A model generated the notes under the pieces. It saw only the letters and a program-made list of their open reading frames with translations. It searched no databases and had not been told where the DNA came from. Positions 15,787 through 24,049 of a DNA stretch of 64,000 nt are shown here, one piece after another. Source of the stretch: Pelomonas paludis (GTDB taxonomy: Bacteria > Pseudomonadota > Gammaproteobacteria > Burkholderiales > Burkholderiaceae_C); assembly GCF_039872745.1 (NCBI RefSeq), contig NZ_JBDPZD010000007.1, positions 61,620 to 125,619 of the forward strand, written 5' to 3'. Numbering within the stretch: position 1 is the first letter of the stretch; the number at the start of each line of letters is the position of its first letter. The position numbers were made by a program, and so were the translations under genes.

Positions 15787-17843
15787 GCGTGCCGGCGTGC
15801 CCAGGCCGCAAATTCATCGGCCGGCATGGGCGACCCGATCAGCGAGCCCTGGAACATGTGGCAGCCCCAGCTCTCCAGCAGGTCCTTCTGGGCCTGGTTC
15901 TGCACGCCCTCGGCCGTGACCTTGAGCCCCAGGCCCAGGGCCATCTGCACCACGGCCTGCGTGACGGCGATGGAGCGCCGGCTGGTGGGCAGGCCGGCCA
16001 CAAAGCTCTGGTCGATCTTGAGCTTGTCGAGCGGCAGCTCGGTCAGGTGCGCGAGCGAGGTGTAGCCCACGCCAAAGTCATCGACGGCAATGCTGAAGCC
16101 CAAGCGACGCAGCGCGCGCAGGGTGTCGGGCGCGTGGTCGATGTCGTCGATCAGCAATCGCTCGGTCAGCTCCAGCTCCAGCCACTCGCCGCGTGCGCCG
16201 GTGTCGGCCAGCACCTTCTCGACGGCAAAGGCAAAGCCTTCGAGGTTGAACTGCATGCGCGCCAGGTTGACGGCGATGGGCACCTCAGCGAGGCCGGCTT
16301 TGCGCCAGGCCACGGTCTGGCGCGCGGCCTCGCGCAGCACCCATTGGCCCAGCGGCAGCATCAGGCGGTGCTGCTCGGCCACGCTGATGAAGGCGTCAGG
16401 CGAGAGCAGGCCACGCGTGGGGTGGCGCCAGCGCAGCAGCGCCTCGGCGCCGGCCAGCTTGCCGGTCTTGGCGTCGACCTGCGGTTGGAAGAAGAGCTCG
16501 AACTCACCACGCGTGAGGCCCACGGACAGCTCGCTCTCCAGCACCAGCTCGGCGTAGATGGCTTCGCCCTGCGAGCTGTCGAAGAACTCGTAGCCGGCGC
16601 GGCCCTGGCGCTTGGCGCCGTACATCGCGGTGTCGGCGTGCTGGATCAGCTCGGCGGCACTGCGCCCGTGCTCAGGGAACATGGCCACGCCGATGGAGGG
16701 CGTGACGGTCAACGCGCGGCCGTCGGCCCGCACCGGCACCTCGACGACATTGAGCAGGGCATCAAGTACCACGCGCACGTTCTCGATGCGCTCCACATCG
16801 GGCAGCAGCACCATGAACTCGTCGCCCCCGAAGCGGCCGACCACATCGCTGGTACGCAACGCGGCGGTCAGGCGGTCGGCCACGGTGATCAGCACCTGGT
16901 CGCCCTGGGTGTGGCCCAGGCTGTCGTTGACGCGCTTGAAGTTGTCCAGGTCGATGAAGAGCAGGGCCAGACGCTCGTTGTGGCGCTCGGCACGGCGCAG
17001 GTGCACGTCGAGGTGCTCCATGAAGGCCGTGCGGTTGTAGAGCCCGGTCAGCGGGTCGTGGTGGGCCAGGAAGTGGATGCGCTGCTGCGCGGCCTGGCGG
17101 TCGCGCAGGTCACGCACGATGGACATGCGCTGGCGCTCGCCATCACGCTCCAGCGTGCGCACGATGAACTCGACCGGGATGCGCGTGCCGTCGCGGTGCA
17201 GGATGGCGGACTCGTAGCGCGTCTCGGCGCCGCTGCGGATCACGTCGGCCACCTTGGGGCGCTCGTCGGGTGGCACGAAGTCGAGCGTGGGGCGCCCGAC
17301 GACCTCGTTGTGCGCGTAGCCCACCAGCGCGCACAGCGGCGGGTTGACGTCGGTGATGATGCCGTCGACGTGGAAGACGATGCCCTCCACGGTGGCGTCG
17401 AGGAACTTCTGCAGCCGCGTTTCCGTCTCGGCGGCGATGCGCTGCGCCTCTCGGAAGTGGGTGATGTCGTTCATCATCACGCAGCCCGCAATGACGCGGC
17501 CCTGGGCGTCGAACTGTGGGATCAGGTGGCCCTCGATCCATACCCAGCGGCCATCGGCGGTTTGCAGCCGGCGCTCGTAGCGGGTGGACTCTCCCGCGCG
17601 CAGCCGCTCCACCATCTGGCTGATCTCGGCCTGCGCGGCGTCGCCGATCACCTGCCAGTAGGTGAGCCCGAGCACGCTCTGCTCGGTGAAGCCGAAGGCA
17701 TCGACATAGGCCCGGTTGGCGTAGATGCAGCGGTTGTCGTCGGCGTTGTAGAGCGCGATCCAGGCGGGCACGTGGGCCGCGATCAGCCGGAACCGAGCCA
17801 CCTCGTCGGCCAATTGGCTCTCGGTCACCGGCGCCAGATTCAC
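15783..17843 (-). CDS. PAS-PAS-GGDEF-EAL protein (c-di-GMP turnover)
   Basis: 686 residues from a GTG at 17843 that overlaps the stop of the UDG-like gene (GTGA); longer in-frame extensions upstream are only the shadow of that gene. Two PAS domains (about 15-130, ARFRLIAAHVPAWIALYN; and 140-260), GGDEF domain about 265-430 with RFGGDEF (339-343) and an RxxD site (RTSD) five residues before it, and EAL domain about 445-680 with EAL at 467-469 and VDDFGVGYTSL. All catalytic motifs look intact, so it may be bifunctional. No membrane segments: a soluble PAS sensor, possibly with heme or flavin (not shown). It sits between DNA-repair-like and methyltransferase genes. Confidence 0.93.
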   Translation of the reverse strand: MNLAPVTESQLADEVARFRLIAAHVPAWIALYNADDNRCIYANRAYVDAFGFTEQSVLGLTYWQVIGDAAQAEISQMVERLRAGESTRYERRLQTADGRWVWIEGHLIPQFDAQGRVIAGCVMMNDITHFREAQRIAAETETRLQKFLDATVEGIVFHVDGIITDVNPPLCALVGYAHNEVVGRPTLDFVPPDERPKVADVIRSGAETRYESAILHRDGTRIPVEFIVRTLERDGERQRMSIVRDLRDRQAAQQRIHFLAHHDPLTGLYNRTAFMEHLDVHLRRAERHNERLALLFIDLDNFKRVNDSLGHTQGDQVLITVADRLTAALRTSDVVGRFGGDEFMVLLPDVERIENVRVVLDALLNVVEVPVRADGRALTVTPSIGVAMFPEHGRSAAELIQHADTAMYGAKRQGRAGYEFFDSSQGEAIYAELVLESELSVGLTRGEFELFFQPQVDAKTGKLAGAEALLRWRHPTRGLLSPDAFISVAEQHRLMLPLGQWVLREAARQTVAWRKAGLAEVPIAVNLARMQFNLEGFAFAVEKVLADTGARGEWLELELTERLLIDDIDHAPDTLRALRRLGFSIAVDDFGVGYTSLAHLTELPLDKLKIDQSFVAGLPTSRRSIAVTQAVVQMALGLGLKVTAEGVQNQAQKDLLESWGCHMFQGSLIGSPMPADEFAAWARRHA

Positions 17844-18604
17844 GCCGGGTCGTCGGCCAGAGGACGGTTCAAGGAGCGAGCCAGACACAAATCTTCCCAA
17901 GCCCCAGCCTTGTCGGCGGGCGCACGCAATAGATACCTTGGATCGTAAGTGGCGACGAGCGGCCGGCCACCATAGGACAGGGTCACCCCCCTCATTCGAC
18001 CGAGGGGGTCGTTCCGGCCAGTTACCGCTTGCACGGCCTGGCGCCCCATGGCGAGCACGAGTTCGGGCTGAAACAGCGCGACCTGGCGCGCCAGCACGCC
18101 CTGGCAGGCCGCCAGCTCCTCGGTAGTGGCGGCACGGCCACGCGGGGGCCGGCACTTGACCACGGGGGTGATGAAGGCCTCGTCGGGCCGCAGCCCGGCG
18201 GCCACGAGCATATTGGCCAGCAGCTTGGTGGCGGCGGTCTCGCTGCCGGCTTCGTCGGACTCGTCGGGCGGCTCGACCACCACCAGCCAGCGCGGGCGCT
18301 CGCTGCCCCGGCCAAAGACGGGCTGCTTGCGCTGCTCGCACAGGCTGCAGGCACGGCAGCCGGCCACGGCGGCACGCAGGCCGTCGGCATCAAGTTCATC
18401 CCAGCGACTGGGTGAGGCGGGGCTGGCCGCCGGAGCGCGTGCAGGCGATGGTGACAGCGCCGCAGCGGTCGCTGGCGGTGACGACGGCGGCAGCGCTGCA
18501 GGCGGCGCGGCCTCGCCGGACAGGCCCGGCTCGCGTGCCGACGCGGCGGGCACGCGGTAGCCCATGGCTTCGAGCATGGCGCGCTGGCGGGCGTCCCAGT
18601 TCAT
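17840..18604 (-). CDS. uracil-DNA glycosylase-like protein, catalytic motifs degenerate
   Basis: 254 residues. The N-terminus MNWDARQRAMLEAMGYRV and a Pro/Ala-rich linker (20-66) precede a family 4/5-type UDG fold. The four Fe-S cysteines appear kept (CRACSLC at 83-89, KCRPP Cys151, Cys167). But the catalytic GEAPG motif is replaced by VEPPD (110-114) and the HPxYLLR motif by DPRYLLR (221-227), so the His is an Asp. Family relatives excise uracil from DNA; this one may be inactive or have changed specificity. It overlaps rimI upstream (ATGA) and the GGDEF/EAL gene downstream. Confidence 0.85.
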   Translation of the reverse strand: MNWDARQRAMLEAMGYRVPAASAREPGLSGEAAPPAALPPSSPPATAAALSPSPARAPAASPASPSRWDELDADGLRAAVAGCRACSLCEQRKQPVFGRGSERPRWLVVVEPPDESDEAGSETAATKLLANMLVAAGLRPDEAFITPVVKCRPPRGRAATTEELAACQGVLARQVALFQPELVLAMGRQAVQAVTGRNDPLGRMRGVTLSYGGRPLVATYDPRYLLRAPADKAGAWEDLCLARSLNRPLADDPA

Positions 18605-19086
18605 GCGGGCAGCTCCAGGCTCATCAGCAGCGCGTCTTCACGGCCACCGCCCGCAGCCGGGTAGTAGGCAGGCCGCCGGCCAACCTGGGCAAAGCCGTAG
18701 CGGAGGTAGACATCCTGCGCGCGGGTGTTGGAGACCCGCACCTCCAGCCACAGCTGGTTCAGGCCCTGGCTGCGCATGCATGCGATGAGGCGGTCCAGCA
18801 TGCGCACGGCCCAGCCCTGGCGCTGGAACTCGGGCGCCACGGTGATGTTGAGCAGGTGCATCTCATCCACGCCGGGCATGGCGAGCCAGTAGCCAATGAG
18901 CCGGCCATCGGCCGCCAGCAGCAGCTCGGCGTGGTAGCCGGCCGCGATGGAGTCGATGAAATTGCCTTCGGTCCAGGGCACGCTGTAGGCCGCGCGTTCG
19001 GTGGGCATGAGGCGCGGCACATCAGCGGCGCGCAGGGGCCGGGCGGTGAAGGCGAGGGCCTCCGCTGGGGCGAGCGCGGTCTTCAT
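18601..19086 (-). CDS. rimI: ribosomal protein S18 alanine N-acetyltransferase
   Basis: 161 residues of the GNAT fold with the acetyl-CoA site region VAPEFQRQGWAVRMLDRL and a C-terminal YLRYGFAQVGRRPAYY typical of RimI. Acetylates the N-terminal Ala of ribosomal protein S18. The ATG overlaps the tsaB stop, matching the common tsaB-rimI pairing in bacteria. Confidence 0.92.
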   Translation of the reverse strand: MKTALAPAEALAFTARPLRAADVPRLMPTERAAYSVPWTEGNFIDSIAAGYHAELLLAADGRLIGYWLAMPGVDEMHLLNITVAPEFQRQGWAVRMLDRLIACMRSQGLNQLWLEVRVSNTRAQDVYLRYGFAQVGRRPAYYPAAGGGREDALLMSLELPA

Positions 19087-19793
19087 GGCGCAGACAGGGC
19101 GGCATCGGCCGCACGCTGCTCGCGCTCGCCCGTGGTCAGGGCGACCTTGTCGCGCACATAGACGGGCAGGGCCTCAGCGGCATCCAGCCGCTCGCCGCGC
19201 GCCCAGGCGGCACGGGCCAGGCGGTCCAGCGCCTGGGCACGGCTGGCAAGCAGTGGAATGCAGGGCACCCCGGCCACCGCCTCGCCCAGCAGGGGCAAGC
19301 CGTTGCCGGCCAAGATCTCACAGGGCTCTGCGGCCAGGCGCTCCAACAAGGCAGCCGGGCTGTAGAGCCCGGGCTCGGCCAGCGCCTGGCAGCCGGCATC
19401 GTCCAGCGCATAGGGGGCGGCGTAGAGCTCGCCCATGCGCGCGTCCACCAGCACCCAGGCCAGGCCGCGCGCGCCCTGGGCCCGGGCGTCTTCGGCCACC
19501 ACCATCAGGCTGTCGATGGCCAGCACCGGTTTGTTGGCTCCGAAGGCCAGGCCCTGGGCTGCCGCGCAGGCCGTGCGCAGGCCCGTGAAGGCACCGGGCC
19601 CGCGCGCGAAGGCGATGGCGTCAAGGTCCGTCAGCTGCAGGCCAGCCTCGCGCAGGAGGCGCTGCACTTCGGGCAGCAGTTGGGCCGAGGCTTGAGCGCC
19701 ACCGGCGGTCTCGCTCGCCCAGACCCGCTCGCCCTGGCTGAGGGCCACGGCCAGGGTCTCGGTCGAGGCATCCAGGGACAACAACGCGGGCAT
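19083..19793 (-). CDS. tsaB: tRNA t6A37 threonylcarbamoyltransferase complex subunit TsaB
   Basis: 236 residues from the ATG at 19793 (MPALLSLDASTETLAVAL). ASKHA-fold protein with FARGPGAFTGLRTACAAAQGLA, the family hallmark. TsaB partners TsaD and TsaE in making N6-threonylcarbamoyladenosine in tRNA; the TsaC-type synthase is also encoded in this window at 23049-24047. No Shine-Dalgarno; TACACT ends exactly 6 nt before the ATG, suggesting a leaderless mRNA. First gene of the operon tsaB-rimI-UDG-like-GGDEF/EAL-midA, divergent from dacB with only 23 bp between starts. Confidence 0.94.
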   Translation of the reverse strand: MPALLSLDASTETLAVALSQGERVWASETAGGAQASAQLLPEVQRLLREAGLQLTDLDAIAFARGPGAFTGLRTACAAAQGLAFGANKPVLAIDSLMVVAEDARAQGARGLAWVLVDARMGELYAAPYALDDAGCQALAEPGLYSPAALLERLAAEPCEILAGNGLPLLGEAVAGVPCIPLLASRAQALDRLARAAWARGERLDAAEALPVYVRDKVALTTGEREQRAADAALSAP

Positions 19794-19799
19794 CGGGAA

Positions 19800-19805
19800 A
19801 GTGTA
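19800..19805 (-). promoter_or_regulatory. -10-like hexamer TACACT, predicted leaderless start of tsaB
   Basis: On the minus strand TACACT is followed by TTCCCG and the ATG of tsaB, a 6-nt gap that would put +1 on the A of ATG. It falls in the 23-bp gap to the divergent dacB gene, so any dacB promoter must overlap tsaB or lie very close. Confidence 0.45.
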
Positions 19806-19816
19806 GCCTTCGGCCC

Positions 19817-21325
19817 ATGAAGAGACGCTCCAGCACCCCGCTTTGGCGCCGCCTGCGAGCCAGCAGCGGGCTGCTGTTGGCACTGGTCGGCATGCCGGCC
19901 ACCGCCTCCCCTGGCGCCCTGCCCCCGGTGCTGCTGAACGCGCTGCGTGCAGCGCAGATCGAGCCGACGGCGCTGGGCCTCGTTGTGCAGCCCCTGGACG
20001 CCGACAGCCCCAGCTGGGCCTGGCAGGCCGACAAGCCGCTCAACCCAGCCTCGCTGGTCAAGCTGATCACCAGCGCCGCCGCGCTCGACACCCTGGGCCC
20101 AGCCTGGCAGTGGCAGACGCCCGTGTGGCTGCAAGGCGCGCCGGACGAACAAGGCCGGCTCGATGGCGCGCTGACCATCCAGGGCTCGGGCGACCCGCGG
20201 CTCGGGATCGAGCCGCTGAACACCCTGCTCCGCCGCCTACAGACCCAGTACGGCCTGCGCGAAGTGCGTGGCCCGCTGGTGCTGGACCGCAGCGCCTTTG
20301 CGCCCGACAAGCGGGACCCGGCCGACTTCGACGGCGAGCCCTGGCGCGTGGGCAATGCCCAGCCCGAGGCCCTGCTGCTGCAGGCCAAGTCCATCACCTT
20401 CAACTTCAGGCCCGACGGCAAACAGGTGCGCATCACGGCCGAGCCGCCGTTCGAGCCGCCGCAGACCCTGCCGTTGGCTAGCGGGCCGTGTGGCGACTGG
20501 CGCGAGGCCCTCAAGCTCGACTGGAGCCGGGGTCGCGTGCGCTTTGCGGGCAGCTACCCGCAGGCCTGCGGCGAGCAGGCCTGGACCCTGGCCGACCCCG
20601 ACCCGGCCAGCTACCCGGCCCGGCTGCTCACGCAACTGGCGCGCGAACAGGGCCTGCGCTGGGGCGATGTGCGCGAGGGCCCGGCCCCGCCCGAGCCCCC
20701 GACCCTGCGCATCCCCGGCCCCACGGTGGCCGAGGCGGTGCGCGACATGAACAAGCACAGCAGCAACCTGATGGCGCAGCAACTGCTGCTGAGCCTGGCG
20801 CGCGCGGCCGGCGTGGCGCCGGTCAACAGCGACACAGCCGCCGCCTGGCTGCAAACCTGGTTCGACACCCATGGTGGCCGCACGGGCGGGGTGCAGAGCC
20901 GCCTCGTCAACGGCTCAGGCCTGGCACGCGAGACGCGCGTCACCGCCGCTCAGTTGGCCGCCCTGCTGCGCTGGGGCTGGCAGCAGCCCTGGATGCCCGA
21001 GTGGCTGGCCTCGCTGCCGGTGGCGGGGCTGGATGGCACGCTCGCCCGCCAACCGGCGCGCTACGGGCCTGCCCTGGGGCGCGCCCATCTCAAGACCGGC
21101 ACCCTGCGCGACGCGACCGCCCTGGGCGGCATCGTGCACACGCGTGACGGCAGGCGCTTGATTGTGGTGGCCCTGGTCAACCACCCCCAGGCCGGGGCTG
21201 CGCGGCCCGCGCTGGACGCCCTGCTGCGCTGGCTGGCCCAGGAGCCCGAGGCACCAGCCACCGCTGCTGCTGGCCCGCCCGATCCGCCGGCCAGCGCGCC
21301 AGCCCGCCATTCGCCCACGCGCTGA
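19817..21325 (+). CDS. dacB: D-alanyl-D-alanine carboxypeptidase/endopeptidase (PBP4 type)
   Basis: 502 residues with a signal peptide (LLLALVGMPATASPG) and the three penicillin-binding motifs: SxxK at Ser79-Lys82 (ASLVKLIT), SxN at 315-317 region (KHSSNLMAQ), and KTG at 426-428 (HLKTGTLRD). The long insertion between the first two motifs is typical of class C PBP4. Acts in the periplasm, trimming or cutting peptidoglycan cross-links. The C-terminal 25 residues are Pro/Ala-rich. lepB follows by 34 nt. Confidence 0.94.
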   Translation: MKRRSSTPLWRRLRASSGLLLALVGMPATASPGALPPVLLNALRAAQIEPTALGLVVQPLDADSPSWAWQADKPLNPASLVKLITSAAALDTLGPAWQWQTPVWLQGAPDEQGRLDGALTIQGSGDPRLGIEPLNTLLRRLQTQYGLREVRGPLVLDRSAFAPDKRDPADFDGEPWRVGNAQPEALLLQAKSITFNFRPDGKQVRITAEPPFEPPQTLPLASGPCGDWREALKLDWSRGRVRFAGSYPQACGEQAWTLADPDPASYPARLLTQLAREQGLRWGDVREGPAPPEPPTLRIPGPTVAEAVRDMNKHSSNLMAQQLLLSLARAAGVAPVNSDTAAAWLQTWFDTHGGRTGGVQSRLVNGSGLARETRVTAAQLAALLRWGWQQPWMPEWLASLPVAGLDGTLARQPARYGPALGRAHLKTGTLRDATALGGIVHTRDGRRLIVVALVNHPQAGAARPALDALLRWLAQEPEAPATAAAGPPDPPASAPARHSPTR

Positions 21326-21359
21326 GCCACGGGGTGGCGTGCCCGCCCACACTGGCGGC

Positions 21360-22064
21360 ATGAACACCTCCCCAACCTCACTCAGCCTCTGGCTGCGCGA
21401 CAACCGTGGCTTCCTCGCCTTCCTGCTGGCCTTTGGCCTGATGCGCACCGCCATCGCCGACTGGAACCCCATCCCCAGCGGCTCGATGCGCCCCACGCTG
21501 AAGGAGGGCGACATGGTGCTGGTCAACCGCGTGGCCTACGACCTCAAAGTGCCGCTGACCGACGTCTCGCTGCTGCAGACCGGCGCGCCGGCGCGTGGCG
21601 ATGTGGTGACCTTCAGCTCCCCGCGCGACGGCACGCGGCTGATCAAGCGCATCGTCGGCCTGCCCGGCGACCGCATCGCCTTGCGCGACGGGGTGCTGTG
21701 GATCAATGGCCAGGCGGCCCAGTACGCGCCGCTGCAGCGGCACGGCGAGCTGCTGGCGCCCGGCGTGGTGGTGGATGCCATCGGCACCCAGGAGCAAAGC
21801 ACGCCGGGCGCTGCCCCGCACGCCGTGCAATGGCTGCCGCAGGCCGGCGCCTCGCGCGACTGGCCCGAGACCCTCGTCCCCGAGGGCCACTACTTCATGC
21901 TGGGTGACAACCGCGACAACAGCGCCGACAGCCGCTTCATCGGCCCCGTGCCACGCCGCCTGCTGATCGGGCGCGCGCACCGCGTGTTGGCGTCGCTGGA
22001 CATGCTCGGCGAAGACGGCAGCCGCTGGCTGCCACGCTTCGAGCGCTTCTGGCAGCCGCTTTAA
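21360..22064 (+). CDS. lepB: signal peptidase I
   Basis: 234 residues from the ATG at 21360. One membrane anchor (about 17-34), then catalytic Ser42 (IPSGSMRPT) and general base Lys96 (RLIKRIVGLPGD), and the box E motif GDNRDNSADSR. Shorter than E. coli LepB, with a single anchor. This is probably a second signal peptidase, because Burkholderiales usually carry one next to lepA and rnc, which are absent here; that is inference. Convergent with the SGNH-like gene 10 nt away. Confidence 0.92.
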   Translation: MNTSPTSLSLWLRDNRGFLAFLLAFGLMRTAIADWNPIPSGSMRPTLKEGDMVLVNRVAYDLKVPLTDVSLLQTGAPARGDVVTFSSPRDGTRLIKRIVGLPGDRIALRDGVLWINGQAAQYAPLQRHGELLAPGVVVDAIGTQEQSTPGAAPHAVQWLPQAGASRDWPETLVPEGHYFMLGDNRDNSADSRFIGPVPRRLLIGRAHRVLASLDMLGEDGSRWLPRFERFWQPL

Positions 22065-22074
22065 GGAAGCCGCT

Positions 22075-23049
22075 TTAGAACGGGTTGTTGTGCGCCCGCT
22101 GGATCGCGATCTGGCCGATGCGTGACTGCACGCTCGGGGTCAGCAGCGTGTCCGTGGCCCAGAGCCAGGTGGAGATCGCGGCGTCAGCGAGCAGGGTGTC
22201 GGTGCTGCACGACTGCGCCGAGACATTGGCGCGGCAGGCACCCTGCGACACATTGGCCAGCCCGAAGGCGTAGGGGAAACGCGCCATCTGCTGCACGGTT
22301 TCGTCGGCCAGCACGAGGCCGATATAGCGCCCGTCGTTCAGCAGCCGCACGCGCAGCGCCGTGTTGAAGGCCTGGCTCAGATCGTCGAGCAGCACGGCCC
22401 GGTCCACGTCCGTCCGGTTTTCCTTCTCCGTCAGCGCGAAGGGGGTGAGGCCCATGTCGTAGATCGTCGAGACGATGACGCGGCCATTGGCATTGGCGAT
22501 GCGGTTGATCAAATCCGCCAGACGGGTGCCGCGAGCCTTGGCTTCGGCAATCAGCGAGTCGCGGTTCTGCGCCGGGAACTGGCGGTAGATCTCGATCACG
22601 TCGTTCATGCCGACGAGGAAGGTCACCAGGTCCTTGGGGCCGAGGTGGTCGTCAGCGAGAAACTGGTCCAGCTTGTCGCTGACATCCGCCACGCGGTAGC
22701 CGGCTTCGGCAAACAACTTGCCCTGCGGAACCGCCAGGCCGTACGGGTTGCACTGCGCGTAGATCATGCCGAAAGTGCTGGCCAGTTGCTGGTTCCAGGT
22801 CGGGTTCTGCGTGCAGTCGAACTGACGAGTGTCGGGGTTGAGGCCGTTGACGCCAAAGTGCCGGCCGTCGGTCAGGATGGCGCTCGTCTCATCACCGAAG
22901 CTGATGATGCGATTGGGCTTGAAGGGCTCGACCTGGTTCGACGAGGTGTTGCTGCTGCTGCTGCCGCCACAGGACGCCAACAGAGCCGCCAGAGCCAGGA
23001 TCACGGCTGACGAACGACGGAAGGGGAAAGCGCGGAACATGGGGAGCAT
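22075..23049 (-). CDS. SGNH/GDSL hydrolase-like lipoprotein, catalytic residues apparently lost
   Basis: 324 residues. Lipoprotein signal with lipobox LASC (Cys27) and a Ser-rich linker. The SGNH fold is recognisable by block I ISFGDETSA (51-57) and block III VGMNDV. However, block I has Glu54 where the nucleophilic Ser of GDS is expected, and the C-terminal block reads ATDTLLTP where DxxH is expected, so both Ser and His seem missing. Block III Asn is kept. Start chosen at the ATG overlapping the sua5 stop (TGATG). Probably exposed in the periplasm or outer membrane. Whether it still hydrolyses esters is doubtful. Confidence 0.8.
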   Translation of the reverse strand: MLPMFRAFPFRRSSAVILALAALLASCGGSSSSNTSSNQVEPFKPNRIISFGDETSAILTDGRHFGVNGLNPDTRQFDCTQNPTWNQQLASTFGMIYAQCNPYGLAVPQGKLFAEAGYRVADVSDKLDQFLADDHLGPKDLVTFLVGMNDVIEIYRQFPAQNRDSLIAEAKARGTRLADLINRIANANGRVIVSTIYDMGLTPFALTEKENRTDVDRAVLLDDLSQAFNTALRVRLLNDGRYIGLVLADETVQQMARFPYAFGLANVSQGACRANVSAQSCSTDTLLADAAISTWLWATDTLLTPSVQSRIGQIAIQRAHNNPF

Positions 23050-24047
23050 CAATCAGCGTCGGTGAATGTGGCAGCGGCACGACTCAGGCGATCGCGCACG
23101 CCATCCCAGGCGGGGTCGGGCGGGGGCGCCTCGACCCAGATCTCGCGAGCGCCCTGGGCATCCAGCTCGCGCAAGGTGGCAAACAGTTCGTGGGCCGCTT
23201 GCGCGGCATCGAGCGGCATGGGCCGCAGGATCAGCCCCGCCGCAGGCGCCGGAGCGAGCCGGGAATATACCGCCAGGCCCTCGGCCAGCCCTTGGGCACG
23301 GGTGTCGGCCAGGCGGCTTTGTAGTTGCGCCGAGGTAAAGAGGCGGACGGTGGCACGCGGCGCGTAGTGGGCCGCCAGCGTGCCGGGGGCACGCACCGCC
23401 CGCTCGCCCGGCGGGGCCAGGGGCTGGCCCAGCGCCGCCTCGATGCGACCAGGCTCGATCTGGCCGGGGCGCAGCAGCACCGGGTGCGGGCCACTGCAGT
23501 CCACGATGCTGGACTCGATGCCCACATCGCAGGCGCCGCCGTCCAGCACCAGCAACTCGGGGCCGAATTCATCGACCACATGCTGGGCGAGCGTGGGGCT
23601 GACACGCCCGAAACGGTTGGCGCTGGGTGCGGCCACACCATGCACGCCCAGCGCGGCGGCGGCCGCCAGCACGGCACGAGCCACAGGGTGGGCCGGCGCG
23701 CGCAGGGCCAGGGTGTCGGCCCCGCCCGCGGCGGCCGTGGCCACACCGGGGCGGCGCGGCACGATGACGGTCAGGGGCCCCGGCCAGAAGACGGCCATCA
23801 GGCGGCGGGCGCTCTCGGGCAGCTCGGCGGCAAAGGGCACGGCGGCCTCGGCGTCCAGCACATGGACGATCAGCGGGTGGTCGGCCGGGCGGCCCTTGGC
23901 GGCAAAGATGCCGGCCACGGCCGCGTCGTCGTCGGCTCGGGCCGCAAGGCCGTAGACCGTTTCGGTCGGCAGGCCGAGCAGCCGCCCGGCCGCCAGGCAC
24001 TCGGCAGCCGCACTGATCGAAGCGGGCTCGACACCAGCCAGCAGCAT
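23049..24047 (-). CDS. L-threonylcarbamoyladenylate synthase (Sua5 type)
   Basis: 332 residues from the ATG at 24047, 3 nt after the purK stop. The YrdC domain occupies about 1-200 (GLPTETVYGLAA, KGRPADHPLIVHV, PSANRFGRVSPT) and is followed by a Sua5 C-terminal domain (PGTLAAHYAPRA and beyond). It makes threonylcarbamoyl-AMP for tRNA t6A, the step before TsaB/TsaD/TsaE. In-frame extension upstream is the shadow of purK. Member of the purE-purK-sua5-SGNH operon. Confidence 0.94.
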   Translation of the reverse strand: MLLAGVEPASISAAAECLAAGRLLGLPTETVYGLAARADDDAAVAGIFAAKGRPADHPLIVHVLDAEAAVPFAAELPESARRLMAVFWPGPLTVIVPRRPGVATAAAGGADTLALRAPAHPVARAVLAAAAALGVHGVAAPSANRFGRVSPTLAQHVVDEFGPELLVLDGGACDVGIESSIVDCSGPHPVLLRPGQIEPGRIEAALGQPLAPPGERAVRAPGTLAAHYAPRATVRLFTSAQLQSRLADTRAQGLAEGLAVYSRLAPAPAAGLILRPMPLDAAQAAHELFATLRELDAQGAREIWVEAPPPDPAWDGVRDRLSRAAATFTDAD

Positions 24048-24049
24048 GG

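Noticed and set aside
17844..18341. N-terminal extension of the PAS-PAS-GGDEF-EAL frame by 166 codons
   Set aside because: It is the shifted frame of the UDG-like gene; the GTG overlapping the UDG-like stop gives the expected PAS start.
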